Shown in pieces: positions 44,122 to 52,858 of a stretch of 64,000 nucleotides of DNA. Positions within the stretch are counted from its first letter, which is position 1; every line of letters starts with the position of its first letter. The DNA lies in the NCBI GenBank assembly GCA_902786015.1, contig CADAAU010000015.1:1-64000 (forward strand), given 5' to 3'. The position numbers were made by a program, and so were the translations under genes. The notes beneath the pieces are model-generated. The model was not told the origin of the DNA. It did not search any database and worked only from the letters and a program-made list of their open reading frames with translations. The stretch is from an uncultured Coriobacteriaceae bacterium (GTDB lineage Bacteria; Actinomycetota; Coriobacteriia; Coriobacteriales; Atopobiaceae).

Positions 44122-45444
44122 TTATTCTTCGGCTATGTGCCACTCGTGCTCCAAACGCATAACCCCGGCATCTTTTATCACCGAGAATACCGTAAATCGC
44201 AGACAGGCACGATAGTAGTCGTATGCGAAGCCATCCGGCTTGTGGATGGCGACGTCCAAGTCATATTCGCCCTCAATGAGCGTGTTGTTGGTAATATCCA
44301 CGACGACGGTGCCAGAGTCTCCAAGCGACTCCGCCTGAAGGGGGATGTTTTCGATGACCGTGTTTGTGCCATAGCACTGCAGACCATCGTTGCGGATGAT
44401 GCCAATGCCAAAGGCCGGTTCCTCACAAGGCCGATCGACCTTGTAATTCATCACTATCTTGAAAGGCTGGCCGCTCTCAAGAACGGTAGTGGTCGTACCC
44501 TCGCGGTTCTCAATATGAATGGATGTAAAATACATGTCCTTGGAACCCCAACGCATACCGTCATCCGCTGTTTCACCGGATTCTTTTGAACCCCTAGAGT
44601 CTGAGCCCCCTTTTCCCTGGTCATCGCCCGACGAACGGTCTTCCGTCGAGCTTTCCTCATCGGCCGAATCACTGAGCAAGTGGTTTTCTCGGTCGTTTAA
44701 ATACCGCAGGTACTTTTGGTGCACGTCAAAGGGCGAACCCTGCTCGCGAATCTCGCCGCTCTCTATCCAGATGCTCCGCTCGCAGAACTGCTCAATTTGT
44801 CCCAGTGCGTGCGAGACAATAACGATGGTCGTACCTTGGCGCTTGATCTCGCGCAGCTTGTTGAGACATTTTGCCTGATAGGACGCGTCGCCTACGGCCA
44901 AGATCTCGTCGATAAGAAGGATGTCGGCGTCCACGTTGATGGCAACGGCAAATGCCAGTCGCATATACATACCCGAGGAATACGTACGCACGGGATTGTC
45001 TATGTATGAGCCAAGTTCCGAGAAGGCAATGATTCCTTCGAGGCGCTTATCGATTTCGGCTTTTGACAGGCCAAAGATTGAGGCGTTGGTGTAGATGTTC
45101 TCGCGGCCCGTCATGTCGGGATGAAAGCCCGCGCCAAGCTCGATGAGGCTGGATATGCGCCCCTTCATGGTGATTGTACCCGAATCGGGATACAGAATCT
45201 TGGTAAGCAGCTTGAGCGTCGTACTTTTACCACAGCCGTTCTCGCCAACCAAGCCAACGGCTTCGCCCTTGCGAATTTGGAACGATATTCCCTTGAGCAC
45301 CCAGTGGTCGGAATGAGCGCGTCGCTTTCGGAAGAGGGCACGCTCCTTGAGCGTGGCGCCTTTGTCGCTATACACACGGAACTTCTTTTTGACGTTTTGG
45401 ACGTCTATGACTACGGGCGGCTTCTCGGTTTTTGTGCTTGCCAT
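44122..45444 (-). CDS. wzt: Polysaccharide ABC exporter ATPase with carbohydrate-binding domain
   Basis: A 440-residue protein. The ATPase domain (about 10-255) has Walker A VGENGCGKST, signature TYSSGMYMRLAFA and Walker B ILLIDEILAVGD. A very acidic Ser/Gly-rich linker covers about 265-303. The C-terminal Wzt-C immunoglobulin-like domain (about 305-440), with EPAFGIGIIRNDGLQCYGTN, binds capped polymer in ABC-type O-antigen export. It exports the finished undecaprenyl-linked chain with Wzm. Its ATG overlaps the wzm stop (TAATG) behind GGAGGTAATGTA. Confidence 0.92.
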   Translation of the reverse strand: MASTKTEKPPVVIDVQNVKKKFRVYSDKGATLKERALFRKRRAHSDHWVLKGISFQIRKGEAVGLVGENGCGKSTTLKLLTKILYPDSGTITMKGRISSLIELGAGFHPDMTGRENIYTNASIFGLSKAEIDKRLEGIIAFSELGSYIDNPVRTYSSGMYMRLAFAVAINVDADILLIDEILAVGDASYQAKCLNKLREIKRQGTTIVIVSHALGQIEQFCERSIWIESGEIREQGSPFDVHQKYLRYLNDRENHLLSDSADEESSTEDRSSGDDQGKGGSDSRGSKESGETADDGMRWGSKDMYFTSIHIENREGTTTTVLESGQPFKIVMNYKVDRPCEEPAFGIGIIRNDGLQCYGTNTVIENIPLQAESLGDSGTVVVDITNNTLIEGEYDLDVAIHKPDGFAYDYYRACLRFTVFSVIKDAGVMRLEHEWHIAEE

Positions 45445-46223
45445 TACATTACCTCCGAGAAGCGACGCTTGAGCTTTCCAAACACGAGCAAACCGACGAT
45501 CATGAAGACAATTCCCATGAGCACAGCGGCGCCAAGGGTGTTGATGTGAGGCACCGCACCAGAGTACATGATGTCGCGGTATGCCTGCATAATGCTCGCC
45601 ATCGGATTGAGCAGGAAAACGGGAAGAAGCTGTTCGGGCACGACGGAGATGTCGTACATGATGGGCGTCATAAACATCCACGCCATCGAGAGAATACCCA
45701 AGATGTGCTCGAGGTCTCTAAAGTATACGTCCAACGCACACACGATGAGCGTGATGCCCAGCGCAAACACGTACTCGATGATCATAACCAAGAAAAGGCA
45801 CAACAGCGTAAGGGGGGTGTAGTGCACGCCCGAGAAGAGGCTGACGATAAAAACGACGATTTCGCAGTACAGCATGTTCACGAAAGCGGCTGTTACAAAT
45901 GAGACCGGAATGACCTCGCGCGGGAAGTATATCTTGTTTACCAAGGACTGCTGCTGAATAATGCAGCTGGCACCTGCCGTGAGGCAGCTCGATAGAAAGT
46001 TCCACGGAATGAGCGCCACGAACAGGAACAGATAGTAGCGCTCGATGTTTGATTTGAGGATTATCGAAAACACAACCGTGTACACGAGCAGCTGACAAAG
46101 CGGCACGATGAACGTCCACAAGAATCCCAAAACGCTCGCCTTGTATCGCCCGCGCAGGTCCCTATTTACGAGGGACTGGATCATGGAGCGATACTCCCAC
46201 ACGTCCTTGATAGTTTGCAGCAT
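45444..46223 (-). CDS. wzm: Polysaccharide ABC exporter permease
   Basis: A 259-residue integral membrane protein with six helices, of the ABC-2 family. RDLRGRYKASVLGFLWTFIV is the conserved N-terminal amphipathic stretch of Wzm/TagG permeases; YFRDLEHILGILSMAWMFMTP and the C-terminal GKLKRRFSEVM are also typical. With Wzt it translocates the complete polymer across the membrane. The start at 46223 has GGGAGCAATAGCA before it and lies 2 bp after the rmd stop. A TagG of a wall teichoic acid system is the alternative, but the sugar genes argue for a rhamnan. Confidence 0.92.
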   Translation of the reverse strand: MLQTIKDVWEYRSMIQSLVNRDLRGRYKASVLGFLWTFIVPLCQLLVYTVVFSIILKSNIERYYLFLFVALIPWNFLSSCLTAGASCIIQQQSLVNKIYFPREVIPVSFVTAAFVNMLYCEIVVFIVSLFSGVHYTPLTLLCLFLVMIIEYVFALGITLIVCALDVYFRDLEHILGILSMAWMFMTPIMYDISVVPEQLLPVFLLNPMASIMQAYRDIMYSGAVPHINTLGAAVLMGIVFMIVGLLVFGKLKRRFSEVM

Positions 46224-46225
46224 TG

Positions 46226-47140
46226 CTATTGCTCCCGATAGTACGTTAGTGTGTCCTTCAGTATAGCCTCCAAGGGCAATTCCGGCTCCCACCCTGTATC
46301 GTTGGTGACTTTTGTGTGGTCACAACGAATCACGGGCGTATCGCTTGGCCGCATTCTGGAGGGGTCCTGGCGCACGGGCACATGGCAGCCCGCCATGTGC
46401 CGAAGCATGTCAAGCACCTCCTGGGCGCTATGCACCGTGCCCGACCCAACGTTGTAGGCCTCGCCCGACTGACCGCGCTCCACGATGAGCCGATAGGCGC
46501 GCGCAATGTCCTTTACGTGCGTAAAGTCGCGCTTAGCCTCCAGATTGCCAACCAACAGCTCATCGCGCTCGCCACGTTCCACGGCCACGATGCCGCTCGC
46601 AAAGTCGGGAATCATAAATCCCGTACGCTGACCCGCCCCTCCGTGGTTGAACGATCGCGTGGCACAAATGTGCATGCCGTAGCTTCGAACGTAGAGCGCC
46701 GACATCTCCTCTTGGGCGCGCTTAGAGATGGCATAGGGCGTCATGGGGCGTAGCGGCGTCTCCTCGGTCACGCATGCGCCATTGGCCCCAAGAGCACCAT
46801 ACTGGTCTGACGAACCCACCATGAGCACGCGCGTATGCTGTGGACTCACCGCACGAACGGCTTCCAGCACGTTGATGGCACCCACGACGTTGACTTCCAT
46901 GGTAAGCTGGGGCCGCCTCCAAGACTGTCCCACGTCTGCCTGAGCTGCCAAGTGAAACACCGCGTCTGGACGTACCTCGCGCATGACGGCAAGCACGCTT
47001 TGGGCATCCAAGAGGTCGACACGCTTCGTTCGGGAGCCCTCCACCAAATCGGCACCGACAACCTCGTATCCATGTTCCTCGAGCTCAGCGCGCAGGTAGG
47101 TGCCCACGAACCCCTCGCTGCCCGTAATCAACGCCTTCAT
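46226..47140 (-). CDS. rmd: GDP-4-keto-6-deoxy-D-mannose reductase
   Basis: A 304-residue SDR: Rossmann motif ITGSEGFVGTYLRAEL, VFHLAAQADVGQSWRRP, GSSDQYGALGANG, and the Tyr-x-x-x-Lys TPYAISKRAQEE. HVKDIARAYRLIVERG and YNVGSGTVHSAQEVLD match Rmd. With Gmd it converts GDP-D-mannose to GDP-D-rhamnose. A fucose synthase (GMER) or GDP-perosamine route is excluded by the absence of the corresponding epimerase or aminotransferase in this block. Its ATG overlaps the 51-residue gene upstream by 4 bases. Confidence 0.85.
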   Translation of the reverse strand: MKALITGSEGFVGTYLRAELEEHGYEVVGADLVEGSRTKRVDLLDAQSVLAVMREVRPDAVFHLAAQADVGQSWRRPQLTMEVNVVGAINVLEAVRAVSPQHTRVLMVGSSDQYGALGANGACVTEETPLRPMTPYAISKRAQEEMSALYVRSYGMHICATRSFNHGGAGQRTGFMIPDFASGIVAVERGERDELLVGNLEAKRDFTHVKDIARAYRLIVERGQSGEAYNVGSGTVHSAQEVLDMLRHMAGCHVPVRQDPSRMRPSDTPVIRCDHTKVTNDTGWEPELPLEAILKDTLTYYREQ

Positions 47141-47292
47141 GACTCTGCCACCTTCTTACCGATGCGATCTTGCATCTTTTGTTGGAGCATTTCTGTATAC
47201 CGAGCGATGGGAGAGCTAACGAGCTCCTTCTTGTAGGCGCGGTATGTTTTGTTGTGTATGGCCCACAGGGGCTTAAACCTCACGACACGCAT
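47137..47292 (-). CDS. Small 51-residue protein in the rhamnan operon
   Basis: The frame reads MRVVRFKPLWAIHNKTYRAY then ends KKVAES. It starts 2 bp after the stop of the upstream GT4 gene, behind an AAAGGG site, and its TGA overlaps the ATG of rmd. This tight coupling supports a real gene. The product is basic, without a signal or membrane helix; the central part may be helical. I do not recognise it. A small partner of a glycosyltransferase or of the exporter is possible. Confidence 0.55.
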   Translation of the reverse strand: MRVVRFKPLWAIHNKTYRAYKKELVSSPIARYTEMLQQKMQDRIGKKVAES

Positions 47293-47294
47293 GC

Positions 47295-48380
47295 CTATGC
47301 CCTTTCCAGCAAACGCGTTTCTTGCTCCACAAGATGCAACAGCCGTCCTTTGGGATCGGAGTTCTCGAACGCCGTTAGCTGAGCGCACTGCTTCTGTAGT
47401 ACCTGTGTGCGGAAGTCGCTCTCCTCACGCACCCGCTTGACTGCCCGCGCCATCGAGGCGAAGTGCTTTCTTGCAAAAAGAAGGCCATTGTCCCCAAGCG
47501 TCTCGGGCACGGCAGCTGCGGCATAGGCCACAATGGGCAAATCGCTGCGCATGGCCTCTATGAGGGGGACGCAAAAGCCCTCATGCTCGCTCATGCACAC
47601 AAGGGCGTCTGCGTTTGCAAGATAGGCGGCCTTCTCTTCTTCCGAAACCGAGCCGGTAAAGACGACCTGATCGTCCGCAAGTTTGAGGTCGGCACAAAAG
47701 CCCTTGAGCTTTGCGTAGTACTTTTCCATTCCCTTCCAATTGCCCACGAGGTAGAGCTTCGCCAAGGGATCATGCCGTAGCACATGCCAGTACACCTTGA
47801 TGATGTCCTCGTGCTTCTTGTTTGGAGAAACGCGCCCCACAAAAAGAAGCTTTGTCCCCGCATGGCTAGCGAGTTGCCGCGCAAGGGTCTCATCGGGCTC
47901 TACAGCGACGTTTTCACTTTGAAAGAGTATGGGAAGCGTTTGCACGCGCGACTTATCCACGCCGTAGCGTACCAGTTCCGCGCAGTTGTATTGCGAAACT
48001 CCCCACGCGAAGTCCATTTTTGGGGCATACTTCTTTATTTGATATCGACCCACCAACAGGTTTGCACATACGACCGGATCGTACCCCACAAAGTACTTGG
48101 AGGGCGTGATGTTGTGATAAAGAATTCCCCTGCGACACGGCAAGTTAGCCACCTGCCCAATCAGAGGATTATACGAGGCGTGATGGAGAATCGCGAGGTC
48201 TTGTGGTTCAAACAACGCAGCGTCAAACGGCTTTGCCCGAGACTCAAGCGACTCATGGGCGGACACGCACATGATCTCGCTCTGATAGCCCGCGTCTCGA
48301 AGTGCGTCATCTATGGCGAGCGCGTCATCGCCTATGGCGTCGCGCCAATTGAGGCGAGGTACGATTTGAACGACCTTCAC
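47295..48380 (-). CDS. Glycosyltransferase family 4 (rhamnan locus)
   Basis: A 361-residue GT4 enzyme from the GTG at 48380, which has GGAGGAGATC upstream. Motifs are VVQIVPRLNWRDAIGDDAL, LYHNITPSKYFVGYD, LLFVGRVSPNKKHEDIIKVY and E-x7-E EGFCVPLIE. It is a paralog of 41645-42715. It lies downstream of gmd, separated by a strong hairpin (48415-48447), so expression of this gene and the exporter block may be lower than gmd or come from read-through. Confidence 0.87.
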   Translation of the reverse strand: MKVVQIVPRLNWRDAIGDDALAIDDALRDAGYQSEIMCVSAHESLESRAKPFDAALFEPQDLAILHHASYNPLIGQVANLPCRRGILYHNITPSKYFVGYDPVVCANLLVGRYQIKKYAPKMDFAWGVSQYNCAELVRYGVDKSRVQTLPILFQSENVAVEPDETLARQLASHAGTKLLFVGRVSPNKKHEDIIKVYWHVLRHDPLAKLYLVGNWKGMEKYYAKLKGFCADLKLADDQVVFTGSVSEEEKAAYLANADALVCMSEHEGFCVPLIEAMRSDLPIVAYAAAAVPETLGDNGLLFARKHFASMARAVKRVREESDFRTQVLQKQCAQLTAFENSDPKGRLLHLVEQETRLLERA

Positions 48381-48414
48381 GCGATTTCGATCTCCTCCCT
48401 TTGGCCGTACGCAA

Positions 48415-48447
48415 AACCTGGAAGAGAAGACATCCCTCTTCCAGGTT
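48415..48447 (-). terminator. Hairpin terminator or attenuator downstream of gmd
   Basis: A perfect 12-bp stem (AACCTGGAAGAG with its complement) with a 9-base loop, followed on the minus strand by TTTT. It starts about 10 bp after the gmd stop. It fits a rho-independent terminator, possibly leaky because genes on the same strand follow at once. Confidence 0.7.
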
Positions 48448-48457
48448 GCAAGACCCT

Positions 48458-49498
48458 TTATAGGTTCGCTGCCTCCCGTTTGGCAAGGGCGAGGTCGTGC
48501 TCGGCCATGATGCGGCAAAGCTCCTCGCAGCTGGTGGAGAGCGGGTCCCAGCCAAGCACCGTGCGAGCCTTGGTGGGGTCGCCCCACAGGTTTACGACGT
48601 CAGTCGGACGGTAGAACGCAGGGTTCACCTCGACGCGCAGGGCACCGGTCTTTGCGTCGTAGCCCTTCTCGTTCACGCCTTCGCCCTCCCAACGAAGTTC
48701 GATGCCCACGTGCTTAAAGCTCCATTCGCAGAACTCGCGCACCGAGTGCTGAATGCCCGTCGCGACGACGTAGTCGTCGGGCTCGTCCTGCTGGAGCATG
48801 AGCCACATGCACTCCACGTAATCTTTCGCATAGCCCCAGTCGCGCAAGCTCGAAAGGTTGCCGAGCTCGAGCTTCTCTTGGAGTCCGCAGGCGATGCGAC
48901 CGGCTGCGCGGGTGATTTTACGCGTGACGAACTGCTCACCGCGCCGCTCGGACTCGTGGTTAAAGAGGATGCCGTTGCAGCAGAACATGCCGTAGGCCTC
49001 ACGATATTCCTTCATCATCCAGAAACCGTACTGCTTTGCCACGGCGTAGGGGCTATACGGGTGGAAGGGGGTCATCTCGTTCTGTGGCACCTCTTCGACC
49101 TTGCCATAGAGCTCGGAAGTAGAAGCCTGATAGACGCGCGTCTTTTTCTCCAGGCCCAGGATGTGTACCGCCTCGAGGATGCGCGTAACGCCCAGCGCAT
49201 CCACGTCGCCCGTATACTCGGCTGCGTCGAAGGACACGCCCACGTGGCTCTGTGCCGCAAGGTTGTACAGCTCGTCGGGCTCCACGGCACGCACCACACG
49301 GATGATGGAAGACGAGTCAGACAGATCACCATCGTGCAGGATAATGGAACCGTCCCTCAACAGGTGGTCGATGCGCCCGGTATTGTGTTCGGCAGAACGG
49401 CGAACAATACCATGCACCTCGTAGCCCTTGCCTACCAAAAGCTCAGCAAGAAAGCTGCCATCCTGCCCGGTAATGCCCGTAATGAGTGCCTTCTTCAT
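48458..49498 (-). CDS. gmd: GDP-mannose 4,6-dehydratase
   Basis: A 346-residue SDR with [49 protein letters not shown], the Thr/Ser-Glu active site [11 protein letters not shown], and Tyr-x-x-x-Lys [30 protein letters not shown] and [15 protein letters not shown] are diagnostic for Gmd. It makes GDP-4-keto-6-deoxy-D-mannose for Rmd. ATG 49498 follows AAAGGACTTGTACAG. Confidence 0.95.
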   Translation of the reverse strand: MKKALITGITGQDGSFLAELLVGKGYEVHGIVRRSAEHNTGRIDHLLRDGSIILHDGDLSDSSSIIRVVRAVEPDELYNLAAQSHVGVSFDAAEYTGDVDALGVTRILEAVHILGLEKKTRVYQASTSELYGKVEEVPQNEMTPFHPYSPYAVAKQYGFWMMKEYREAYGMFCCNGILFNHESERRGEQFVTRKITRAAGRIACGLQEKLELGNLSSLRDWGYAKDYVECMWLMLQQDEPDDYVVATGIQHSVREFCEWSFKHVGIELRWEGEGVNEKGYDAKTGALRVEVNPAFYRPTDVVNLWGDPTKARTVLGWDPLSTSCEELCRIMAEHDLALAKREAANL

Positions 49499-49594
49499 CT
49501 GTACAAGTCCTTTCGAATAAAGACGCATTGCGCTGGTGACCATACTAGGATACTAAAGGGGGTCGCTCACCCATATTGAAGCCCTAAGACTCCA

Positions 49595-50956
49595 TCACTG
49601 CCAGAAGTTGCCAAAGCGCTCGACATCTTCTTCCACGAGCGGCCAGCCCACCTGCACCTCCATAATGTGCAGTTCGCTTATGGCTCGCGCGGAGTGCATC
49701 TGCATGGGCTCGATGCGCACGGAGTCGCCCACCTTTACGTGGGTGACCTCCTCGTTCTGCACGACCTCGCCCTCGCCGTTCGCTATGATCCACATCTCTG
49801 CGCGATGTGCGTGGCGATGATGCGACAGCTGCTGGCCGGGGAGGAGAACAATCTCTTTGGTGAGCGTGTGAGAGCCGTCTTCGTAGGAGCCCTCGTCTAT
49901 GACGCGATACTCTCCCCAGCGTTTGCGCTCGTACATGGGGCGCTCGGCCGACGCCTCCTCCACGATCCCCTTGATGTGGGCGCTTGCCTCCTTGCCCGAA
50001 ACCAGGATTCCATCGGGTGTCGCCGCGACGATAACGTCCGAAATTCCTGCGACCACCAAAGGCAGCCCCGTCTCGTTGACTGCATGCACGTTGCTGAGGG
50101 TGGCCTCATCCGCCCACACCTTGCCTGCGTAAGGCTCGATGAGCTCCTCGCTCAACGTGTTCCACGTGCCGAGGTCCTTCCACGCGCCCGCATACGGAAT
50201 CACCGCGACAGAGGCAGCCCGCTCCACAACCTCATAGTCAAAGCTGTTCTTTGGAAGGTCCACATAGTTCTGGCGAAGCTCTTCGTACGACCGCACGGAG
50301 GAGTAACGCGCCATAATGTTGAGCAGGTGGCTGAGCTTGAACGCGAACACCCCGCAATTCCAAAGGGCACCTTGCTCGATGAGCTCGATGGCAGTCGATT
50401 CGCTGGGTTTCTCGACAAAGCGCGTTACCGGACGCACGGCATCGGTGCCATGACCTGTTTTGGGAACGATGTAGCCATATTTCTCGCTTGGATAGGTGGG
50501 CTCGACACCCAACAAGACTAGCTCCGCGTCACCGGCCTGTACCGCGGCATCGAGATTTGCCACGTTAGCATAATACTCCGGGTCTGCATACGTGTCGATG
50601 GGCATGACCACAACCGTCGAGTCGGGATCCGCTCCCTGTTCCCACGCGATGTTCGCGGCGGCAAGCATGATGGCCGGAGCCGTGTCTCGACGCTCGGGCT
50701 CGATGGAAAGGGCATACTCGCCCTTCATCTGCAGACTCAGCGCGTCGATTTGCTGGGCACTTGTCGCAACCGTAATGTGCACGGAAGGATTCTGGCCACG
50801 AACCAAACGGATGGTCCGCTGCACCATTGACTCGTGGTTTCCCTCGTCGTCGCGCAGGACCTTGAGGAATTGCTTGGAACGCGCCCCATTGGAAAGAGGC
50901 CATAGGCGGGTACCCGAACCACCCGAAAGCAATACGACGTTTACGGTCTTTTCCAC
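49595..50956 (-). CDS. manC: Mannose-1-phosphate guanylyltransferase / mannose-6-phosphate isomerase
   Basis: A 453-residue type II enzyme. The guanylyltransferase half (about 1-340) has VVLLSGGSGTRLWPLS, VMPIDTYADPEYY and FVEKPSESTAIELI with NCGVFAFK. A C-terminal cupin (about 345-453), with RKRWGEYRVIDEG, LLPGQQLSHHRHAHRAEMW and SVRIEPMQMHSARA, is the isomerase part. It supplies GDP-mannose to Gmd. The GTG at 50956 has AAGGAAG upstream. It starts 14 bp after the manB stop. Confidence 0.92.
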   Translation of the reverse strand: MEKTVNVVLLSGGSGTRLWPLSNGARSKQFLKVLRDDEGNHESMVQRTIRLVRGQNPSVHITVATSAQQIDALSLQMKGEYALSIEPERRDTAPAIMLAAANIAWEQGADPDSTVVVMPIDTYADPEYYANVANLDAAVQAGDAELVLLGVEPTYPSEKYGYIVPKTGHGTDAVRPVTRFVEKPSESTAIELIEQGALWNCGVFAFKLSHLLNIMARYSSVRSYEELRQNYVDLPKNSFDYEVVERAASVAVIPYAGAWKDLGTWNTLSEELIEPYAGKVWADEATLSNVHAVNETGLPLVVAGISDVIVAATPDGILVSGKEASAHIKGIVEEASAERPMYERKRWGEYRVIDEGSYEDGSHTLTKEIVLLPGQQLSHHRHAHRAEMWIIANGEGEVVQNEEVTHVKVGDSVRIEPMQMHSARAISELHIMEVQVGWPLVEEDVERFGNFWQ

Positions 50957-50970
50957 GATGACTTCCTTCC

Positions 50971-52638
50971 TTAAGCGTGCAGCATATGCTGCGCGGCATC
51001 CACAATGTTTTGAAGGCGCTCTTTTGCCTGTTGCGCCGTGCTTCCACCAGCGAAACAATAGGCCTTGACCTTGGGCTCTGTGCCGCTCGGGCGCACGATG
51101 AGCTTGCAGTTATGTTCGAGATCAAACTCGATCACGTTCGCCTGGGGGAGCGTTTGCGATGCATCGCCCGGCATGGACGCACCCTGCGCATAGTCCGTAG
51201 TCTTCTTTACGGCAAGACCACCGATGGCCTTTGGGGATTTGGCACGAAGGCCGGCCAAGATTCGTGCGATGGCCTCGCTCCCCTCCGTACCAGGCAATTC
51301 TGCAGCCACTTGATGCGCGACCATATGTCCGTATCGCTCGTACAGGTCGTCCAGAGCCTGAGCTAGATCCCTGCCCCGCTCCTTGTGGTACGCGGTAAGC
51401 TCGCATATAAGCATGAGCGAAACGACCCCGTCCTTGTCCCGAACGTAGGTACCACGCAAATAGCCACAGCTTTCTTCCATGCCCAACAGGAAGTCGGACG
51501 AGCGTCCCTGTGCCTCCAGGAGGTTGATCTGCTCGCCAATGTATTTGAATCCCGTAAGCGTCCGGCGCAGCTTCACGCCGTTTGCCGAGGCAATGGAGTC
51601 GTGCAGCGGCGTCGAGACGATGGTGGTCGCAGCGATGGCATTGCCCTCATGCGGTATAGCCCGAGCCAAGAAGTCAAACAGCAGCAGGCCAACCTCGTCG
51701 CCCGAAAGCAGCCTCATGGAGCCTTCGTGAGGAACTGCCACACCTATGCGGTCGGCGTCGGGGTCGTTCGCCACGGCAAGGTCGCATCCCTCGCGTAAAG
51801 CCAGCTCCATAACATCTGCCATGGCTGGCGCATGCTCTGGATTGGGCTTGGGGCACGTGGGGAATGTGCCATCGGGGTCGCGCTGCCCTTCCACTACCCT
51901 GCAGTCGATTCCGCGCGTCTCGCACACTCTTTGCACGGGCACGAGTCCCGTACCATTAAGCGGAGAGTATGCCAGCTTTACGGAGCTGCAGTCCACGCCG
52001 ATGGACTGCCCGACAACGGTCTGCACATAGTCAGCGAGCAACTCCTGAGGAGCCCACGAAATGGCACCGCCCCGCAATCCCTCGTCAAGGCTTATTGTAC
52101 GCACGTGGAAGGGGTCAATCTGGGCAATGCACGCCTGAACGGCATGCGCAAGCTCGTCCGTCGCCTGGTCCCCCTTGGAGCCATAGACCTTGAATCCGTT
52201 ATACTCCATGGGATTGTGCGAGGCCGTGAGGACTATTCCGGCGTCTGCGCCAAGCCAGCGAACCGCATAGCACAGCACCGGCGTAGGTTGGTGCTCCGCA
52301 AAGACAACTGCCTTTGCGTCGTACGCGGCAAGGACCCGCGCCGCCACCAGCGCGAAGTCGCGCGAATGAACGCGCGTGTCGTACGCAATGGCCACCACGG
52401 GTACGTGATCGCAAACCGCGTGCAGATGCGTTGCCAGACCTGCCGTTGCCCGCGCCACGGTAAGGAGGTTCAAACGGTTGGGGCCAATGCCCATGAGCGC
52501 ACGTATGCCACCGGTTCCAAACGTCGCGTCGCGCGCAAATGCATCTGCACGCTCGTGCGCGTCTCTAAAGCTGTCCAGCTCCCAAGGCTCCACGTTGCCC
52601 TCAAGCGCCTCGAGCCATTGTTGTTCGTTGCTTTGCAA
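50971..52638 (-). CDS. manB: Phosphomannomutase / phosphoglucomutase
   Basis: A 555-residue alpha-D-phosphohexomutase. It contains FGTGGIRALMGIGPN, the phosphoserine loop VLTASHNPMEYNGFKVYG, the metal site ANDPDADRIGVAV, the sugar-binding GMEESCGY and the phosphate-binding VRPSGTEPKVKAY. It interconverts mannose- (or glucose-) 6- and 1-phosphate, feeding ManC. The length and form resemble type 2 PGM/PMM of Gram-positives. Translation begins at TTG 52638, behind AAGGAG at proper spacing. Confidence 0.9.
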   Translation of the reverse strand: MQSNEQQWLEALEGNVEPWELDSFRDAHERADAFARDATFGTGGIRALMGIGPNRLNLLTVARATAGLATHLHAVCDHVPVVAIAYDTRVHSRDFALVAARVLAAYDAKAVVFAEHQPTPVLCYAVRWLGADAGIVLTASHNPMEYNGFKVYGSKGDQATDELAHAVQACIAQIDPFHVRTISLDEGLRGGAISWAPQELLADYVQTVVGQSIGVDCSSVKLAYSPLNGTGLVPVQRVCETRGIDCRVVEGQRDPDGTFPTCPKPNPEHAPAMADVMELALREGCDLAVANDPDADRIGVAVPHEGSMRLLSGDEVGLLLFDFLARAIPHEGNAIAATTIVSTPLHDSIASANGVKLRRTLTGFKYIGEQINLLEAQGRSSDFLLGMEESCGYLRGTYVRDKDGVVSLMLICELTAYHKERGRDLAQALDDLYERYGHMVAHQVAAELPGTEGSEAIARILAGLRAKSPKAIGGLAVKKTTDYAQGASMPGDASQTLPQANVIEFDLEHNCKLIVRPSGTEPKVKAYCFAGGSTAQQAKERLQNIVDAAQHMLHA

Positions 52639-52687
52639 GGCAAGCTCCTTGTGCGATTAATCTGCGAGTTACGGACATACGTGGGAA

Positions 52688-52696
52688 AGTATAGCA
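52688..52696 (-). promoter_or_regulatory. Extended -10 promoter element for manB
   Basis: On the minus strand TGCTATACT provides a TGn-extended -10 about 50 bp before the manB TTG. No good -35 is seen at 17 bp, as allowed for extended -10 promoters. Confidence 0.5.
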
Positions 52697-52773
52697 GGTA
52701 GCTTACGAGATGCATGACATAGGCACAATAGTACGCAATATGAGCACTTTGTGGACTGTCTGGCGAGCAATGA

Positions 52774-52835
52774 GTGGAACAGAGTTCCCGGGGAACTTGT
52801 TCCGCGGAACAAGTTCCCCGGGAACTCTGTTCCAC
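52774..52835. repeat. 62-bp perfect palindrome built from four GGAAC/GTTCC units
   Basis: A perfect, loopless palindrome with 31-bp arms. It contains four nested 12-13-bp dyads of form GGAAC-n2/3-GTTCC separated by CGG, GC and CCG. It lies in the 220-bp gap between a GT4 stop and the manB promoter. There is no T-run on either side, so it is not a standard terminator. Possible roles are a multi-site operator, a cruciform or a mobile REP-like unit. Confidence 0.85.
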
Positions 52836-52858
52836 AAACCCCTTGGGCAATCGCCTGG

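Noticed and set aside
52774..52835. Rho-independent terminator of the GT4 gene
   Set aside because: There is no T-run after either arm and the stem has no loop; the size and nested dyads are atypical.
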